Position numbers and translations under genes: made by a program
Assembly: GCA_024760905.1 (NCBI GenBank)
Contig: CM045731.1
Location: 51,634,501 to 51,698,500, forward strand
Direction: 5' to 3'
Origin: Plotosus lineatus
Taxonomy: Eukaryota > Chordata > Actinopteri > Siluriformes > Plotosidae
Length of the DNA: 64,000 bases
In this document: positions 35,230 to 49,116 of the stretch, in pieces
How positions within the stretch are numbered: position 1 is the first letter of the stretch
How the letters are laid out: each line of letters starts with the position of its first letter
The notes under the pieces: model-generated
Databases searched by the model: none
Told to the model about the DNA's origin: nothing
Seen by the model: only the letters and a program-made list of their open reading frames with translations

Positions 35230-36590
35230 CCCCTTTTTATAACTAATTTAATTGTGTCCATTTCCGACTCATCAAATATTGCCTTTCCTATCACCACCAA
35301 ACAGGGAGGGGTGAAAGTGGCATGTGATGCTGGCCACCAACTTCTTTTCAAACTGCAGTGTATGTGTATTTATGGGATGGTCTAACAACACTCAGCGGGA
35401 AAAAGATATCCACTTCCTTGTACAAAATTTGAGCTTACAAACGCCCATGATTAGCTGGCGAGTGACAGGGAAGTGAGTGTATGCCATCCCTCCCTCCCAT
35501 GAGAGCTTGGCTAAGTTAAGCTAAGTTCCTGCTCAATGATGGCTGTGGCATAAACCTGGATTTGAAGTTGCAATCTGAAGATACACCCTTCAGGAGCCTT
35601 ATCTATCTATCCATCCATCCATTCTATCTATCTATTGAAAACGGCATATAAACTATGTATTCTGAAACTTTGACTGTGGTTGAACTATAATTTTGCACTT
35701 TTTAAGACAAGTTTCAATTCTGTATATTTTTGCTTTGCCTTGGCCATCATAACCCATTATCCCTTCCATGCATCAGAGCCTGTGGTGAAGTATGTATATC
35801 CCCTCAAGCAAATTTAATAATAGATCATCAGAAATGTTGAGAGAGTGCAGTGTGTCTTATATTAATGGGAGGATATTACATCATGTGTTGGCAGTACGCC
35901 GACCATGGCTGTATGCCCATAACTCCCATGAACATTTCGCAATTTTTTACTTAAAGAAACTAAATTAATGTCAAAATTTTACAAAAACACCTCATTCTAG
36001 AAAACATGTGAACCTTGGGAAGCCAATACTGTGTGTTTCAGAGATTCTGCAGTTGTTTGGACATTTATAAAATGAACATATAAGCGCTATGGTTAACCGC
36101 TTGCTATTGTTCTTTGTTGTTAGCAACCAGGCAGTAAACACTGACGCTAACACATGTGCTGCAGAAATTTAGACTCGCGAATAAAGAGAACTGTGGGATT
36201 TCATTCCAAAAAGGAGAACTTGTCCTAAAAACCTGACAACATGCCCTTATATAGTATTCGGGTTTTAGATGCAAACCTATGACAGAAATACAGTATAATT
36301 ATTAATAATTAATCATGACTTCATGGGGTTACCATCATACAAAGTCTGTAACCATGGCAGATGGCGTAGTGAGATTCCCTCGGGCATGAACTCAATTTAC
36401 AGACCAGTGCCAAACTGATCATTCGACTCAAATTACACTGTTATACACAGAACATTTAAATAGAAAATTAATTTGGCTTTAGCAAATGCTGTTAAGCAAA
36501 TATTCCATAATACTTTGCAGATTTTTGCCTACTCACTTGCCAAAATATTGATATTATTGAAAAAAATAAATAAATAAAAAGAATCAATGA
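35230..36590. other. Stretch without recognised genes
   Basis: Contains a short CTAT/CCAT microsatellite at 35597-35635. No coding or terminal-repeat signal seen. Confidence 0.45.
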
Positions 36591-36599
36591 AAGAAGCTG

Positions 36600-36755
36600 A
36601 TGAACCCTGCAATGTCCTGCCGAGCTGTCCAGGGTGTACTATGCCATCACTCAGAGTCAGCTGAGATGGGCACCACCCTCCCTGTGGCCCTAATTGGGAT
36701 TGAGTGATTTAGAAAATGAATTAATTAATGAATTAATTAATGAACGAATTAATGC
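36600..36755 (+). repeat. SINE 3' part with L2-like tail and AATT-rich end
   Basis: CTGCCGAGCTGTCCAGGGTG, AGCTGAGATGGGCACC and a TAATTGGGATTGAGTGATTT tail, ending in an expanded ATTAATGA array. Confidence 0.65.
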
Positions 36756-37275
36756 ATTTTCAGATCTTTACTAAAACAGGCATAAATTAGAAACAAGAAA
36801 CAAGTGCAAGATACAAGTTCAACAGACTTTATTAAGTAATCTAACAGACAAATGAGTCAGCATATTACAGCCACTGTATTTCATGAGATTGGCACCTAAA
36901 CATGTATGAATCGTGCTCAATATAGATTTGTAAATAATCTGTCTCTTTGTTACTCCAACACTATAGTAAAATATTGAACTAGACTAAGTAAAAATAACGA
37001 CTTTCCAACCATAAGGGTTATTGAAATAGCATGGATTTTTTTTTACATATAAAAACTTTTAAACAGTGAGTATGAACCAATCAAAACGTGGCTTAGAAAG
37101 CAAATTTTCAATATTTGGCATCTTATTAAATTGACAGTCAAGATATACAGTAGCTTTAAAAACATTCAATCAATATTTGGCATATATGGACCGTTTGGCA
37201 ACAATATACTTTGTAATAAAACTAATAAGTATCAAGCACCATATACAGTATTAAGAAATAGTTACTATACTGAAC
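36756..37275. other. AT-rich stretch before LINE copy 4
   Basis: No gene seen. The last part (from about 37190) resembles a decayed unit of the 124-bp tandem repeat found after LINE copy 4. Confidence 0.4.
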
Positions 37276-37289
37276 ACTGTCAAAACATC

Positions 37290-38639
37290 TATTCAACAAG
37301 GTCTTAGAAAGTGAGCAGATGCCAGAGGAATGGAGGAGAAGTGTGCTTGTGCCCATTTTTAAGAACAAGGGAGATGTACAGAGTTGTAGCAACTACAGAG
37401 GGATAAAGTTGATGAGCCATACAATGAACCTATGGGAAAGAATAGTGGAAGCAAGACTAAGGGCAGAGGTCAGCATTTGTAAACAACAGTTTGGTTTCAT
37501 GCCAAGAAAGAGCACCACAGATGCAGTGTTTGCTTTGAGGATGTTAATAGAGAAGTACAGAGAAGGTCAGAAGGAGCTGCATTGTGCCTTTGTGGATCTG
37601 GAGAAAGCATATGACAGGATGCTGAGAGAAGAACTGTGGTATTGCATGAGGAAGTCTGGAGTGACAGAGAAGTATGTTAGAGTGGTGCAGGACATGTATG
37701 AGAGATGTATGACAGTGGTGAGGTGTGCTGTCGGTGTGACAGAAGAGTTCAAGGTGGAGGTGGGACTGCATCAAGGGTCAGCTCTCAGCCCCTTCTTGTT
37801 TGCTATGGTGATGGACAGGCTGACAGACGAGGTTAGACAATCTCCATGGACTATGATGTTTGCAGATGACACCGTGAGCTGCAGTGAGAGCAGAGAACAA
37901 GTGGAGGAAAATCTAGAGAGGTGGAGGTATGCCCTCGAAAGGAGGGGATTGAAGGTTAGTCTCAGTAAGACAGAATACATGTGTGTGAACGACAAGGACC
38001 CAAGAGGAACTTTGAGGTTACAGGGGGCAGAGATAAAGAAGGCGAAGGATTTTAAGTACTTAAACTCAACAATCCAGAGCAATGTAGAGTGTGGAAAAGA
38101 GGTGAAGAAGCGCGTGCAGACAGGTTGGAATGGATGGAGAAAAGTGTCCGGTGTGATGTGTGATAGGAGAGTATCGGCAAGAATGAAGGGAAAAGTGTAC
38201 AAGACGGTGATGAGGCCAGCAATATTGTATGGTTTAGAGACAGTGGCCCTGGGGAAAAGACAGGAGTCAGAGTTGGAGGTAGCAGAGATGAAAATGCTGA
38301 GGTTCTCTTTGGGAGTAACGAGGATGGATAGGATCAGAAATGAGTACATCAGAGGGACAGCACATGTTAGATGTTTTGGAGACAAAGTCAGAGAGGCTAG
38401 ATTGAGATGGTTTGGACATGTACAGAGGAGGGATAGTGAGTATATTGGTAGTAGGATGCTGAGGTTGGAACTACCAGGCAAAAGGCCCAGAGAAAGACCA
38501 AAGAGAAGATTTATGGATGTGGTGAAGGTCGTTGGAGTAAGAGTAGAAGATGCAGAGGATAGGGAGAGATGGAGACAGATCATTTGCTGTGGCGACCCCT
38601 GAAGGGAACAGCCGAAAGGAAAAGAAGAAGAAGAAGAAG
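37290..38639 (+). mobile_element. RTE-type LINE copy 4, 5'-truncated, frame still open
   Basis: Begins in the reverse-transcriptase region (FNKVLESE) and keeps an open frame of 427 codons (37319-38602) with MMFADDTVSCSES and the C-terminal GHVQRRD/RPKRRFMDVVK block. Flanked by a 14-bp duplication ACTGTCAAAACATC (37276-37289 and 38640-38653). A dead-on-arrival insertion. Confidence 0.9.
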
Positions 38640-38640
38640 A

Positions 38641-39024
38641 CTGTCAAAACATCAACTGAATGTGTCTTTGGCAACATGTTATCATTTTAAATGTTCAACA
38701 AAATAAACTCACTGTGTATATTACTGAACTTAAGTCTGGCAACACCACCCTGAATTAACTAGACACTGTTATAACATCAATTTTACGTCTCTTTGGCAAA
38801 ATAATGTCACTTTAAATGTTCAACAACACAATAAACAGTCACCGAGTGTGTTACTGAACTTGAATGTGTGACAACGCATCAACTTAACACTGTTTAAACA
38901 ACAGCTTGTAAAAACTGAAATGTTTCTGCAAAATGATGTCATTATTACTATTCAACAATAAAATTAATACACTGTCACTAAACTTGATGTCGGGCAACAG
39001 AACGCCCAGTGTAAACTGAACACA
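38641..39024. repeat. Three-unit tandem repeat, period about 124 bp
   Basis: Units start at about 38641, 38766 and 38890 with CTGT(C/T)(A/T)(A/T)AACA. Each contains a TTCAACAA(A/C/T) block and an ACT(G/A)AACTTGA block. Divergence between units is roughly 20-30 percent. Further pieces lie before LINE copy 4 and after LINE copy 5. Confidence 0.65.
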
Positions 39025-39026
39025 TT

Positions 39027-42000
39027 GGGGGGGGGGGGCACAAACCAGTGTCTCTCCCTCATGCCGGTCCCAAGCCCGGATAAATGCAGAGGGTTGCGTC
39101 AGGAAGGGCATCCGGCGTAAAACAAATGCCAAATAAACTATGCGAATCACAAGAAAGAATGACATACCGGATCGGTCAAGGCCCGGGTTAACAACGACCA
39201 CCATCAGTGCTGTCAACCAACAGGGTGCTGATGGAAATTGGACTACTGTTGGTCGAAGACGTCAAAGAAGGAGAGGCGGAAGGCGTGTGGCAGGAAAAGG
39301 TAGAGAGCTGGCTGACATGATGCAGAGGAGAAAGGTGGACATACTGTGTGTTCAGGAGACCAGGTGGAAAGGTAACAAGGCTAGAAGCATAGGAGCAGGG
39401 TTTAAGCTGTTGTATCATGGTGTGGATGGGAAGAGAAATGGAGTCGGAGTCATCTTGAAGGAGGAGTTTGTCAGGAATGTTCTAGAAGTGAAAAGAGTGT
39501 CAGACAGAGTGATGAGTCTCAAGTTAGAAATTGAAGGTGTGATGGTCAATGTTGTTAGTGCTTATGCCCCACAGACAGGATGTGAGTGAGAAGAGGAGAG
39601 ATTCTGGAGGAAGTTAGATGAAGTGATGCAGAGTACCCCCAGAGGTGAAAGAGTGGTCATTGGGGCAGACTTCAATGGACATGTTGGTGCAGGAAACAGA
39701 GGGGATGAGGAAGTGATGGGAAGGTTTGGTATCCAGGACAGGAACACAGAAGGACAGATGTTGGTAGATTTTGCAAAAAGGGTGGAAATGGCTGTGGTGA
39801 ATACTTTCTTCCAGAAGAGAGAGGAGCATAGGGTGACTTATAAAAGTGGAGGTAGGAGCACACGGGTAGACTACATCTTGTGCAGGCGATGTAATTTAAA
39901 GGAAGTCAGTGACTGCAAAGTAGTAGCGGGTGAGAGTGTTGCCAAACAGCATAGGATGGTGGTGTGCAGGATGATGCTGATGGTGAGGAAGGTGAAGAAG
40001 GCAAAGGCAGAGCAGAAGACAAAGTGGTGGAAGTTGAAAAAGGAAGAGTGTCGGGTTGTCTTCACGGAGGAGTTGAAACAGGCCAGGAAGTGCTTCCAGA
40101 TGACTGGACAACTACAGCTAATGTGATCAGGGAGACAGGTAGGAGAATACTTGGTGTGCCATCTGGAAGGAAAGTAGATAAGGAGACTTGGTGGTGGAAT
40201 GAGGAAGTGCAGGAGTGTGTATAAAGGAAGAGGTTAGCTAAGAAGAAGTGGGACATTGAGAAAACCGAAGAGAGTAAACAGGAGTACAGGGAGACACAGC
40301 GTAAGGCAAAGGTAGCAGTGTCAAAGGCCAAACAGAGCGCGTTTGATGACTTGTATGCTCGGTTGGAAAGTAAAGAGGGAGAAAATGATTTATACAGGTT
40401 GGCACAGCAGAGAAATAGGAAGGACGTACAGCAAGTTAGATTGATAAAGGACAGAGAGGGAAATGTATTGACTGATGACAGAAGTGTGCTGGGAAGATGG
40501 AAAGAGTACTTTGAAGAGCTGATGAATGAGGAAAATGAGAGAAAAAAAGAGTAGAAGAGGTGACCGTTGAGGACCAGGAAGTAGCAAAGATTAGTAAGGG
40601 TGAAGTGAGGAGGGCATTGAAGAGGATGAAGAATGGAAAGGCAGTTGGTCCTGATGACATACCGGTGGAGGTATGGAAGTGTCTAGGAGAGGTTGCAGTA
40701 GATTTTCTGACAAGAACATTTAACAAGGTTTTAGAGAGTGAGAGGATGCCAGAGGATTGGAGGAGAAGTGTGCTGGTGCCCATTTTTAAGAACAAGGCAG
40801 ACGTGCAGAGTTGTGGCAACTACAGAGGGATAAAGTTGATGAGCCATACGATGAAGTTATGGGAAAGAATAGTGGAAGCTAGACTAAGGGCAGAGGTCAG
40901 CATTTGTGAACAACAGTTTGGTTTCATGCCAAGAAAGAACACCACAGATGCAGTGTTTGCCTTGAGGATGTTAATGGAGAAGTACAGAGAAGGTCAGAGG
41001 GAGCTGCATTGTGCCTTTGTGGATCTGGAGAAAGCATATGACAGGGTGCCGAGAGAAGAACTGTGGTATTGCATGACGAAGTCTGGAGTGGCAGAGAAGT
41101 ATGTTAGAGTGGTGCAGGACATGTATAAGAGATGTAAGACAGTGGTGAGGTGTGCTGTCGGTGTGACACAAGAGTTCAAGGTGGAGGTGGGACTGCATCA
41201 AGGGTCAGCTCTCAGCCCCTTCTTGTTTGCTATGGTGATGGACAGGCTGACAGAGGAGTTTTAGACAAGATTCCCCATGGACTATGATGTTTGCAGATGA
41301 CATTGTGATCTGTAGTGAGAGCAGAGAACAAGTGCAGGAAAATCTAGAGAGGTGGAGGTATGCCCTGGAAAGGAGGGGAATGAAGATTCGCTTCAGTAAG
41401 ACAGAATACATGTGCATGAATGACAAGGACCCAAGAGGAACGGTGAGATTACAGGGAGCAGAGATAAGAAAGGTGGAGGATATTAAGTACTTAGGCTCAA
41501 CAATCCAGAGAAATGGAGAGTGTGGAAAAGAGGTCAAGAAGCGTGTGCAGGCAGGTTGGAATGGTTGGAGAAAAGTGTCTGGTGTGATGTGTGATAGGAG
41601 GGTATCGGCAAGAATGAAAGGAAAAGTGTACAAGACGGTGTTGAGGCCCATGATGTTGTATGGGTTAGAAACAGTGGCCCTGGGGAAAAGACAGGAGGCA
41701 GAGCTGGAGGTAGTAGAGATGAAAATGTTGAGGTTCTCTTTGGGAGTAACGAGGATGGATAGGATTAGGAATGAGCACATCAGAGGGACAGCACATGTAA
41801 GACATTTTGGAGACAAAGTCAGAGAGGCTAGATTGAGATGGTTTGGACATGTACAGAGGAGGGATAGTGAGTATATTGGTAATAGGATGCTGAGGCTGCA
41901 ACTACCAGGCAAAAGGTCTAGAGGAAGACCAAAGAGACGATTCATGGATGTGGTGAAGGAGGACATGAAGGTCGTTGGTGTAAGAGAAGAAGATGCAAAG

Positions 42001-42079
42001 GATAGGGTGAGATGGAGGCAGATGATTCGCTGTGGTGACCCCTGAAGGGAAAAGACGAAAGGAAAAGAAGAAGAAGAAT
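39027..42079 (+). mobile_element. RTE-type LINE copy 5, near full-length, inactive
   Basis: 5' UTR begins after a G run. About 70 bp around the start of the endonuclease is deleted (near 39287). Stops occur at 39587 (TGA) and 40222 (TAA), and GAGTTTTAG at about 41257 breaks the frame just before the FADD motif. The remaining reverse-transcriptase and C-terminal frame (41284-42045) is open. It carries private variants (KIRFSKTE, EDIKYLGSTIQRNGE) also seen in LINE copy 6. Confidence 0.9.
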
Positions 42080-42186
42080 TAGAAAATGTCCCTGAACTTC
42101 AATGCCTGGCAAACATAAATTATAAGTTTAGCACCTTGACTGTTGGAAAAAACCCATATCTAATAAGTGATAAGTATTGTAATGTA

Positions 42187-43240
42187 TTATACTTGAAGTT
42201 TGGTTGTTTTTATTTCTTGTTTTATAAGTTTTTCATCTCGTTCCCTTTGCAATTTTGTCTTGAGCTTTTGCTTCTTCTCTTCTCTCTTCGACCATAGCGC
42301 ATTGGCTTGTGCTAGATTCTTGGCCATAGCCTGACCAGACAGTTTCTCAGCATCCACTGAAAGATTTTCAGCAGTAACCTCAAGGTTATTAACAATTACA
42401 CTGTTCATGGTCCTCACCCTCTTTCTCAGGCCTTCCAAATCTTCTTGCATCATTTTTTCCCCTCTTCTCTTCCTGGAACAGCTGATTGAGCAACTAATCC
42501 ATAACCCCAGTACCGAACAGTGTACATTCATTTGCTTCATTTTTTTGAGACATATCAAAAAATACAACAAACTTGCCATGTGACCTTTTGTAACATCTGC
42601 TGGTGTGTGAACAACAGCTGCCCTGAAATATCTTGCTAATCCAAATTTTATACTGTGGCTGATTTTGTCTGCGCCACATGAAAAAGATTCAGCTACAGCA
42701 CTGTCTGAAAACATCCCTTGAAAAATTTCTCCCATTCCTTCATTTGAGTTATACAATTGATATTTGCTGCTGTATCTAAAGACCATATAACTTCCGGTTT
42801 CAGGGATTTCTTATTCAAGGAAACCACATCCACTAGTGATTTTGCTTTTGACTTTATATCGTTTATGGTGATGTTAGTTTGTACAAGCTTAGGCGCTCCA
42901 CTATCTGCACTCACAGTCTCTCCACTCGATTCATTACTTTTTTATTATTGTTATGACACTTATTATTGTGGAAGAAGACTTCAAGTTTCCCATTGCTTTT
43001 TTATGACTCTAGCCTGCAGCATGAGTTCGCAATAGATTCTTGCCCATATTCCCCAAGCTTCCTGTTTTTTTGGCATGGACGGCACTGAAAAGAATATTTA
43101 TCATCAGAAAGGTTCTTGATCCAGGCAGAAAATTCCTCATCTGATAGCCACCATTTGTTAAACACACATTTACCCATGTAATATGATGATAAAGCATGAG
43201 GCAGTGGTGGTCTAGTGGTATAGGGTGCTGGATCGCTGAT
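42187..43240 (-). pseudogene. hAT-like transposase-derived gene, broken
   Basis: Read on the minus strand. A BED-like finger region at 43010-43200 (KCVFNKWWLSDEEFSAW ... FQCRPCQKN) ends in a stop. Then comes LKPEVIWSLDTAANINC (42693-42914), then after a frame change a 199-codon open frame (42187-42786) with GEIFQGMFSDSAVAESF and SIKFGLARYF. The last third is charged and helical (NLEVTAENLSVDAEKL ... SKREEKKQKLKTKLQRE), likely coiled coil. Order and motifs fit a family of fish transposase-like proteins, but the catalytic core between the middle and the coiled coil is absent. A SINE A copy sits at its 5' side. Confidence 0.55.
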
Positions 43241-43556
43241 CCAAAGGTTGGGGGTTCGAATCCCACTCTCCACAAGGTTGTCACTGTCCCCCCCAGTGCA
43301 GCAAACTGGGTTATCAAAGGTGGGCCATGTCTCTCACTGTCTATGATGAGAGGCATGTAAAAGAACCATTGCTGACTTTCGTAGAGTAGGCTGCAAAATT
43401 GGCTGCAAAGTCGTCAGCGTGTTTCTGTCCTTTGCTAAAAAGGGTTGTGACAGGAAGGGCATCCGACGTAAAAACCTCTGCCAAATCAAAACGTGCGAAT
43501 CAGATGATTTGCTGTGGCGACTCCCGAGTAAAAAGGGGAAAAGCCGAAAGGAAGAC
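43198..43556 (+). repeat. SINE family A, best full-length copy, with RTE-like tail
   Basis: tRNA-derived head GCAGTGGTGGTCTAGTGG with B box GGTTCGAATCC (43253-43263). The body is CATGTAAAAGAACCATTGCTG ... CAGCGTGTTTCTGTCC ... AGGAAGGGCATCCGACG, and the tail TTTGCTGTGGCGACTCCCG ... AAGCCGAAAGG. The tail and the AGGAAGGGCATCCG block also occur in the RTE LINE. Flanks share TGATGATAA(CA)AGC, probably the target-site duplication. Confidence 0.85.
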
Positions 43557-43579
43557 AGACATCTGATGATAACAAGCAG

Positions 43580-44290
43580 CGCAGTATCAGTGTAGATGTT
43601 GCATTTAAAATCATAACCTTTGTCTTTTACTTTCACGACATTACATTTGCCAGCTCTACATTACGCATGGCACATATTCGGCGACCTTTGTGTCCTTGTG
43701 TATACAAGCCGATTCCGAGCATTCCTGACATATATAAAGTAATGCACAGAGATGAAGAGACACATGCACTCTGTTAAAACATTTAAAAATTCTATCGGGT
43801 TCTTTTTTTTTTTTTCATTTTAAAGACTTTTAATGATGCAACAGTGACATTTACTTGACTTTTAAGGGCCTTTAAAATCCCCACCCCCTTTTTTACATTT
43901 AATGACTGTTAATGATGCCCAGGAACCATGAAGAAAAAGGTGGAACAATGTCTGTCCATAGCTGTATTTCCTGGGAGTAACCATCAGGTTTGGCCATGTG
44001 GCATGAAAATAATAGAAGCTCATGTAGGTTTGTGTATTATCTCCAGGATACGTTCAGGTTACTAAGCAACCTTGTTATTCATCACCTAGCTGTGTCTGAG
44101 CTTAGGAAGAAGCCTTGGGGGCTCTGTCTGTGTGTATGTGTGTATGTGTGTTTGTTTTCACATATAATTAAAGATATGTAGTGAGAAATATTGAAATTAT
44201 TACTGTGATTGTAGTAGACTACAACAAGAGGTAAACATAAAATAACTGTTCCTTTGATTATCATAGCTGTATCAGCTCGTTTGTGAGGCC
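43580..44290. other. No recognisable feature
   Basis: Includes a T-run and a short GT-rich patch (44130-44155). No coding signal. Confidence 0.45.
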
Positions 44291-44298
44291 TGAGCTTT

Positions 44299-44530
44299 TA
44301 CAGTCGACCCTACAACTTAATCAGGACATAGCTCATACCAGTTTCTGTAGAAGTTCAACTCCCCCCGAATGGGACATTTCCCAGTACCCTGTGTGGGCAG
44401 CGGCACACATGTGGTTGAAACCTTGCAGCGGTCTTACAATGGTAGTTGTTTGACGTTGGGGGTGTCTGATGCGGATTTGAATTCACAACCTCTTGATCAT
44501 GAGCCCTGCACACCAACCACTACACTTATA
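44299..44530 (-). repeat. SINE family C, degenerate minus-strand copy
   Basis: GAAGTTCAACTCC, CACACATGTGGTTGAAACC and CAACCTCTTGATCATGAG match the family, with the head complement near 44510. Confidence 0.6.
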
Positions 44531-44639
44531 CAGTATATTAAATAGCTATATTTTTAAACACATCATTCCAACATGCTGGCTACTATTACTGAAAAGGACA
44601 AAATATTGCCACCAGATTGAGAACCAAGGCCTGAATGTT

Positions 44640-44975
44640 TATTTATCATCATCATCATCATCATCATTTGCTGAACTACCTAATTCTACTACTAGGGTCT
44701 TGAGGAGACCATCTCGGCCGACATGGCGGTCATAGGTGGAGTACATCCTGAAGAACTCATCAGATTGCAGGACAACACATACAACCATTCACTCACGGGC
44801 AATTTGAAACAGACAGTCTGATGTGCATGTCTTTGAACTGTCTGAGGGGACCGGGATGAAACCCACCTGAGCACGGGGAGAGCATAAAACTCCACACAGC
44901 AACACCCAAGCTGAGCCTGGGACACGAACTCAGGACCTTCTTGCTGAGAGGTGGACGTGCTAACCAGTACCCTTG
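44640..44975 (-). repeat. SINE family B, minus-strand copy with (ATC)n tail
   Basis: (ATC)n at 44646-44667 marks the 3' end. Body and head complements run to 44965 (GAGGTGGACGTGCTAACC). Confidence 0.65.
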
Positions 44976-45210
44976 AATGTGCACTTAAAAATTATAAATG
45001 TTATAATAAAAATGTGTATGTATATAAAAATAGAGATGGAGAACAAACTAATAGCCTATTACAACCTTTTAAAGAATTAATCGCCTTCCGAATAATTTTT
45101 AGCATATAGCAGTTATTCTGAGTTTTAAACAAAATAATTCTTGCAATATATCGAAAAGTATGAACAAAACGGCTGTGTCACTGTTTAAGATGGTAACTGG
45201 GTGAGGCTGT

Positions 45211-45331
45211 GGGCGGGATCTTTTCCCTGCTGTCCCCTTTCCAGCAAATAGTAAGCGTCCATTTTTCTTAAGTTCCTGTACAACCAATAGGAGTGTTGGA
45301 GACGCAGTCGCCAGGGCAACACATCTATAAA
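45211..45331 (+). promoter_or_regulatory. Promoter of alpha-tubulin gene 2 (GC, CCAAT and TATA boxes)
   Basis: GGGCGGG lies at 45211-45217, CCAAT at 45284-45288 and TATAAA at 45326-45331. The TATA box is 120 nt before the ATG, which predicts transcription start near 45356 and a 5' UTR of about 95 nt. Order and spacing are those of a normal RNA polymerase II promoter. Confidence 0.75.
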
Positions 45332-45450
45332 GGAGGCTCGCGCAGTGAAGAACCCATTCTTCTTACATCGACCCGTTAGTTGTCGAGTAGTAAGATATTT
45401 CCACGTATACACCCTTTTCTCAATCCTCGCGATCAAGACCGTCAAGAACT

Positions 45451-48207
<2,757 letters not shown>

Positions 48208-48287
48208 AGTAATGGGATGAATTCTTTTTCTGCTGCTTAATAATTTAATGTTTTATCACAAACAACATAACACTGTATGCTTTCATA

Positions 48288-48293
48288 AATAAA
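48288..48293 (+). terminator. Polyadenylation signal of alpha-tubulin gene 2
   Basis: AATAAA 81 nt after the TAA stop, followed by GTT/T-rich sequence (48301-48326). Confidence 0.75.
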
Positions 48294-48299
48294 GCTCAG

Positions 48300-48740
48300 T
48301 TCAAGTTCTCAATTGTTTTTACTTTTTAAAAATTATATTACACTATAACACAAAGAATGTCAATTTTCACAAAATAGGTTCATATAGGAAAATAGACATT
48401 TTATAGTGCTGGAACAATGTCTAAAGCTATCCAGCCAGGCTTTAGAATAAACATTACTGAATTATGGAAGTTATTTGCCTGGATAAAGTGCTCAATCTAA
48501 TATATGCACTGTAAATCTCATGAACTGTTGGTTATCCAAAACAATAGTCCCCCGATTCATTTGGATTAAATACCAAATACTAACTTTTAAGCCTTATTTA
48601 TTATTTTTGAAGATATGCTGGTTTTAATTAGAAGTTCTTGCAAAATAGAAAGAAATGGAACATTACCTTCTGAATTATTTTTATAAATGATATTGTTCGG
48701 GGTGACATAATCAATAATTTGGAGTTTAACATTTGCTGTT
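48300..48740. other. Sequence downstream of alpha-tubulin gene 2
   Basis: AT-rich. Nothing recognised. Confidence 0.5.
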
Positions 48741-48744
48741 TCCA

Positions 48745-49062
48745 CTACATTCACTCATTCATTTGCCACATCCTCAGGTCTCAAGAAGATCGAAGCCTAT
48801 CCTACCAGACACTGGTCAAAAGCTGGGTACTATCTGAACAGCTTGCTGTACTAACACACCCACAACCATTCACACTCGCACCTATGAGTGAAATAGAACT
48901 GCCATTTAGCCTAATGTGCATGTTTTTGGACTGTCGGAGGCAACTATAGTGCCCAAAGGAAACTCATGCAAGCATGGGGAGAACATACTAACTCTATACA
49001 GAAACACCAAAGCCTGTGAAGTGGATGTGCTAAACACAACACTACCTTGCCACCCACTTATA
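48745..49062 (-). repeat. SINE family B, minus-strand copy
   Basis: Tail complement near 48750, GTTAGCC-like block CATTTAGCCTAATGTGCATG at 48902 and head complement near 49040. Confidence 0.6.
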
Positions 49063-49116
49063 CATTAATTTCCTCATTAACAGTGATGGGAAAATTGGAT
49101 TTCGGATAAACATTAC

